Positions 4,300 through 5,844 of a stretch of DNA of 5,844 bases are shown one piece after another (the first letter of the stretch is position 1; every line of letters starts with the position of its first letter). Under the pieces are notes generated by a model, which saw only the letters and a program-made list of their open reading frames with translations, made no database searches and was not told where the DNA came from. A program made the translations under genes and the position numbers. The DNA lies in NCBI GenBank assembly GCA_029068025.1, contig JAIEDJ010000163.1, positions 1 through 5,844 on the forward strand, read 5' to 3'. This DNA comes from Oscillospiraceae bacterium. Its GTDB lineage: Bacteria; Bacillota; Clostridia; Oscillospirales; Ruminococcaceae.

Positions 4300-5805
4300 T
4301 CAGCGCCGATTATTCGGTCGATTGTTGTTTGTCGGACGGCGGACTCCCGACCCCGCACGCGGTGCCATCTGGATCTTGCGCCGCCGCTGCAGCTCCGCGG
4401 CCCGCTTTTTCTTGTTCTTGGTGATTATCCTCAGCGCCACGATCGCGATGATCAGCGCCACGATCAGAATTATCAGAATGATCACGATAGGAGAACCAAA
4501 TATGTTCCCCAGCCGCTCTCTGTAGCTTGCCACCGCGTCCAGCGTTATCTCGCTCTCGGTCACCAACGGAATGGAAGCGATCTGCTCGCCGTTCAGCTTA
4601 AGGATCATCTCCCCCACGCTCGTATCCTTGGCGATGGGCGCGGTCATCGTATCGAGTGTAGGAAGTATCGTCTGAATAGCGCTCTCATCAAGCGATTTCG
4701 GGATAAGCGTCGAAAAGTCCTCCGTAGGAACTATGCCAACGGTCTCGGCGCCCTCGCCCTTCTCTACCTTCACCTGCATGACCTGCTGGTTCTTGTGAAC
4801 GATCTGCCTGTACTCAAATTCGCTGAACGCCCATTTATAAAGATTTATATGATCGTCGTACGAATAAGGTCTGTCGGGCTTGTTGCCGTTTTCGTCAAAA
4901 TACGGCGCACCGAGCGTGATCAAAAGATAATTATAGCCATCGCGCTCCGCCATAGTCACCAGCGAACGCGATCCGGACATGTAATCCTTCCAGTCCCACT
5001 TGCCTTCCTTCTTGGGATAAAGCCGCCCAACAGCGCCGGTCTTTATTCCGGCAGCGCCTTCAAAATAAAAGCTAGTATTCTTCGGATTGATCATATCGTT
5101 GTCATTGGTGATAAGATAACCCTCTCTGCCGTTCACTTCCACAGACGCGGGATTGTTTTTATTCGCCGGCATAACATACTGATAGGTATTGCATATATCC
5201 ATAAACCCGGGGTAGTTTTTTATGGCATAGCGCGTGATAAGATAGAGGTCATACGCGGTCGTATAGTGGTTCTCGGCATAACAGCCGTGCGCGTTGACAA
5301 ATCTTGTGTTCTTGCAGCCGATCTTCTCGGCAGTCTGATTCATCATTTCCACAAAATGCTCGATGCTTCCGCCGCCGACGTTATACGCGATAATATTCGC
5401 CGCCTCGCAGGCAGAGCGCATCATAAGCGCGTGCATACAATCCCAGTAAGTAAGATTATCCTGCAGCGCCTGGATGCCCGCGTTCGTAACATCGGTGTAG
5501 TTGGGATTGCCGTTATTGAACTCATCGGTGACAGCATAAGGCACCTCGACGATAGCCTGGAAATCCTTGACGTTTTCCAAAGCGACAAGACAAGTCATGA
5601 TATCCGTAGTATCGGCGGGATACAGCCTTTCATCAGCATTCTTTGAAACAATGACAATGTCATTGTCAAGATTTACCATATAAACACCCTCGCTCATGAT
5701 GTCAACAGGAGGCGAAAAAGCGGCTTGTGCCGTGAAACTTGTAGAAGATGTAAAAAATAACAGAAATATTGTACAAAAAATTGTTAAAATTTTTACTTTT
5801 CGCAT
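4300..5805 (-). CDS. Membrane-anchored D-Ala-D-Ala carboxypeptidase-like protein (S11 family) with degenerate active site
   Basis: A 501-residue homologue of DacA/DacF penicillin-binding proteins, which trim the terminal D-Ala from peptidoglycan stem peptides outside the membrane. In order: signal peptide (1-28, hydrophobic ILTIFCTIFLLFF, cleavage near AQA-A); S11 domain at about 35-330; PBP5_C-like beta domain at about 331-430; transmembrane helix at about 438-461 (GSPIVIILIILIVALIIAIV); and a basic, Asn-rich cytoplasmic tail at 462-501. The fold is plain from EGVYMVNLDNDIVIVSKNADERLYP, KIGCKNTRFVNAHG and AGIKTGAVG (KTG 255-257). The catalytic S-x-x-K is D-T-T-D (65-68; bases 5602-5613) and S-x-N is S-A-C (131-133), so acylation chemistry should be lost. 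The frame is intact over its full length, with good motifs elsewhere, so this looks like a maintained pseudoenzyme rather than a decaying gene. The ATG is preceded by AGGGGA with 9 nt spacing. It leads a probable two-gene transcript with rlmH, 5 nt downstream. Confidence 0.9.
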   Translation of the reverse strand: MRKVKILTIFCTIFLLFFTSSTSFTAQAAFSPPVDIMSEGVYMVNLDNDIVIVSKNADERLYPADTTDIMTCLVALENVKDFQAIVEVPYAVTDEFNNGNPNYTDVTNAGIQALQDNLTYWDCMHALMMRSACEAANIIAYNVGGGSIEHFVEMMNQTAEKIGCKNTRFVNAHGCYAENHYTTAYDLYLITRYAIKNYPGFMDICNTYQYVMPANKNNPASVEVNGREGYLITNDNDMINPKNTSFYFEGAAGIKTGAVGRLYPKKEGKWDWKDYMSGSRSLVTMAERDGYNYLLITLGAPYFDENGNKPDRPYSYDDHINLYKWAFSEFEYRQIVHKNQQVMQVKVEKGEGAETVGIVPTEDFSTLIPKSLDESAIQTILPTLDTMTAPIAKDTSVGEMILKLNGEQIASIPLVTESEITLDAVASYRERLGNIFGSPIVIILIILIVALIIAIVALRIITKNKKKRAAELQRRRKIQMAPRAGSGVRRPTNNNRPNNRR

Positions 5806-5814
5806 ATAGACAAA

Positions 5815-5820
5815 TCCCCT
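5815..5820 (-). promoter_or_regulatory. Ribosome binding site of the S11-like gene
   Basis: AGGGGA on the minus strand, preceded by an A-rich run, lies 9 nt before the ATG at 5803-5805. The codons that follow encode a standard signal peptide (MRKVKILTIF), which supports this start. Confidence 0.8.
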
Positions 5821-5830
5821 TTTTTAGGTT

Positions 5831-5843
5831 ATTATATATTATA
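5831..5843 (-). promoter_or_regulatory. Possible -10 element(s) for the S11-like gene / rlmH operon
   Basis: Two minus-strand TATAAT matches occur, at 5838-5843 and 5831-5836, 26-38 nt before the start codon. The matching -35 box would lie beyond the right edge, so the promoter cannot be confirmed, and AT-rich sequence gives such hits by chance. Confidence 0.4.
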
Positions 5844-5844
5844 G

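Noticed and set aside
3843..4525. Plus-strand open frames of 193 and 208 codons opposite rlmH
   Set aside because: Antisense to an RlmH with all family motifs; neither product is recognisable.
4297..5646. 449-codon plus-strand open frame antisense to the S11-like gene
   Set aside because: The opposite strand encodes a protein with a signal peptide, S11 motifs and a membrane helix. The plus-strand product is rich in Arg, His and Ile with no recognisable domain, and its start would fall across the S11/rlmH junction. It is a composition shadow.
5648..5666. 19-nt palindrome ACAATGACA-A-TGTCATTGT inside the S11-like gene
   Set aside because: It encodes the repetitive residues N-D-I-V-I-V, and the symmetry arises from alternating GAC/AAT/GTC/ATT codons in a family-typical beta strand. 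There is no second site nearby.

Overview
The window looks like ordinary chromosomal housekeeping DNA from a Gram-positive anaerobe of the Clostridia, most likely Oscillospiraceae/Ruminococcaceae. This is an inference from the protein style (class II CCA enzyme with an HD domain, LacI-type regulator, S11 penicillin-binding protein homologue ending in a membrane helix), from purine-rich Shine-Dalgarno sites, from sigma-A type promoters with 17-bp spacers, and from AT-rich gaps between coding regions of balanced GC. No marker gene fixes the genus. There is no phage, IS, CRISPR, tRNA or rRNA gene.

Layout, left to right. (1) 1-768, minus strand: prfB, peptide chain release factor 2, cut by the left edge just after the GGQ motif. 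It reads through without the programmed frameshift found in many bacteria. (2) 769-1225: a 457-bp divergent intergenic region. It holds a minus promoter for prfB about 290 nt from its start, three imperfect ~40-nt tandem repeats, a ~98-bp nested palindromic element directly before the prfB ribosome binding site, and a near-consensus plus promoter for cca. (3) 1226-2545, plus: cca, the tRNA CCA-adding enzyme, closed by a strong intrinsic terminator. (4) 2771-3772, plus: a LacI-family regulator with its own promoter and a folded ~94-nt leader. (5) 3791-3816: a hairpin between convergent genes. (6) 3821-4294, minus: rlmH, which methylates pseudouridine 1915 in 23S rRNA. (7) 4300-5805, minus: a membrane-anchored homologue of D-Ala-D-Ala carboxypeptidases (peptidase S11), 5 nt upstream of rlmH and probably cotranscribed with it.

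Three of the five genes serve translation (release factor, tRNA 3'-end maturation or repair, ribosome modification). The LacI-type regulator has no visible target operon here.

The most notable feature is the S11 protein. The fold and the KTG motif are clear, but the catalytic S-x-x-K has become D-T-T-D and S-x-N has become S-A-C, so it should be a pseudoenzyme. It also carries a 40-residue, strongly basic, Asn-rich cytoplasmic tail. The second notable feature is the long, structured and repeat-bearing prfB leader in front of a release factor gene that lacks frameshift autoregulation.
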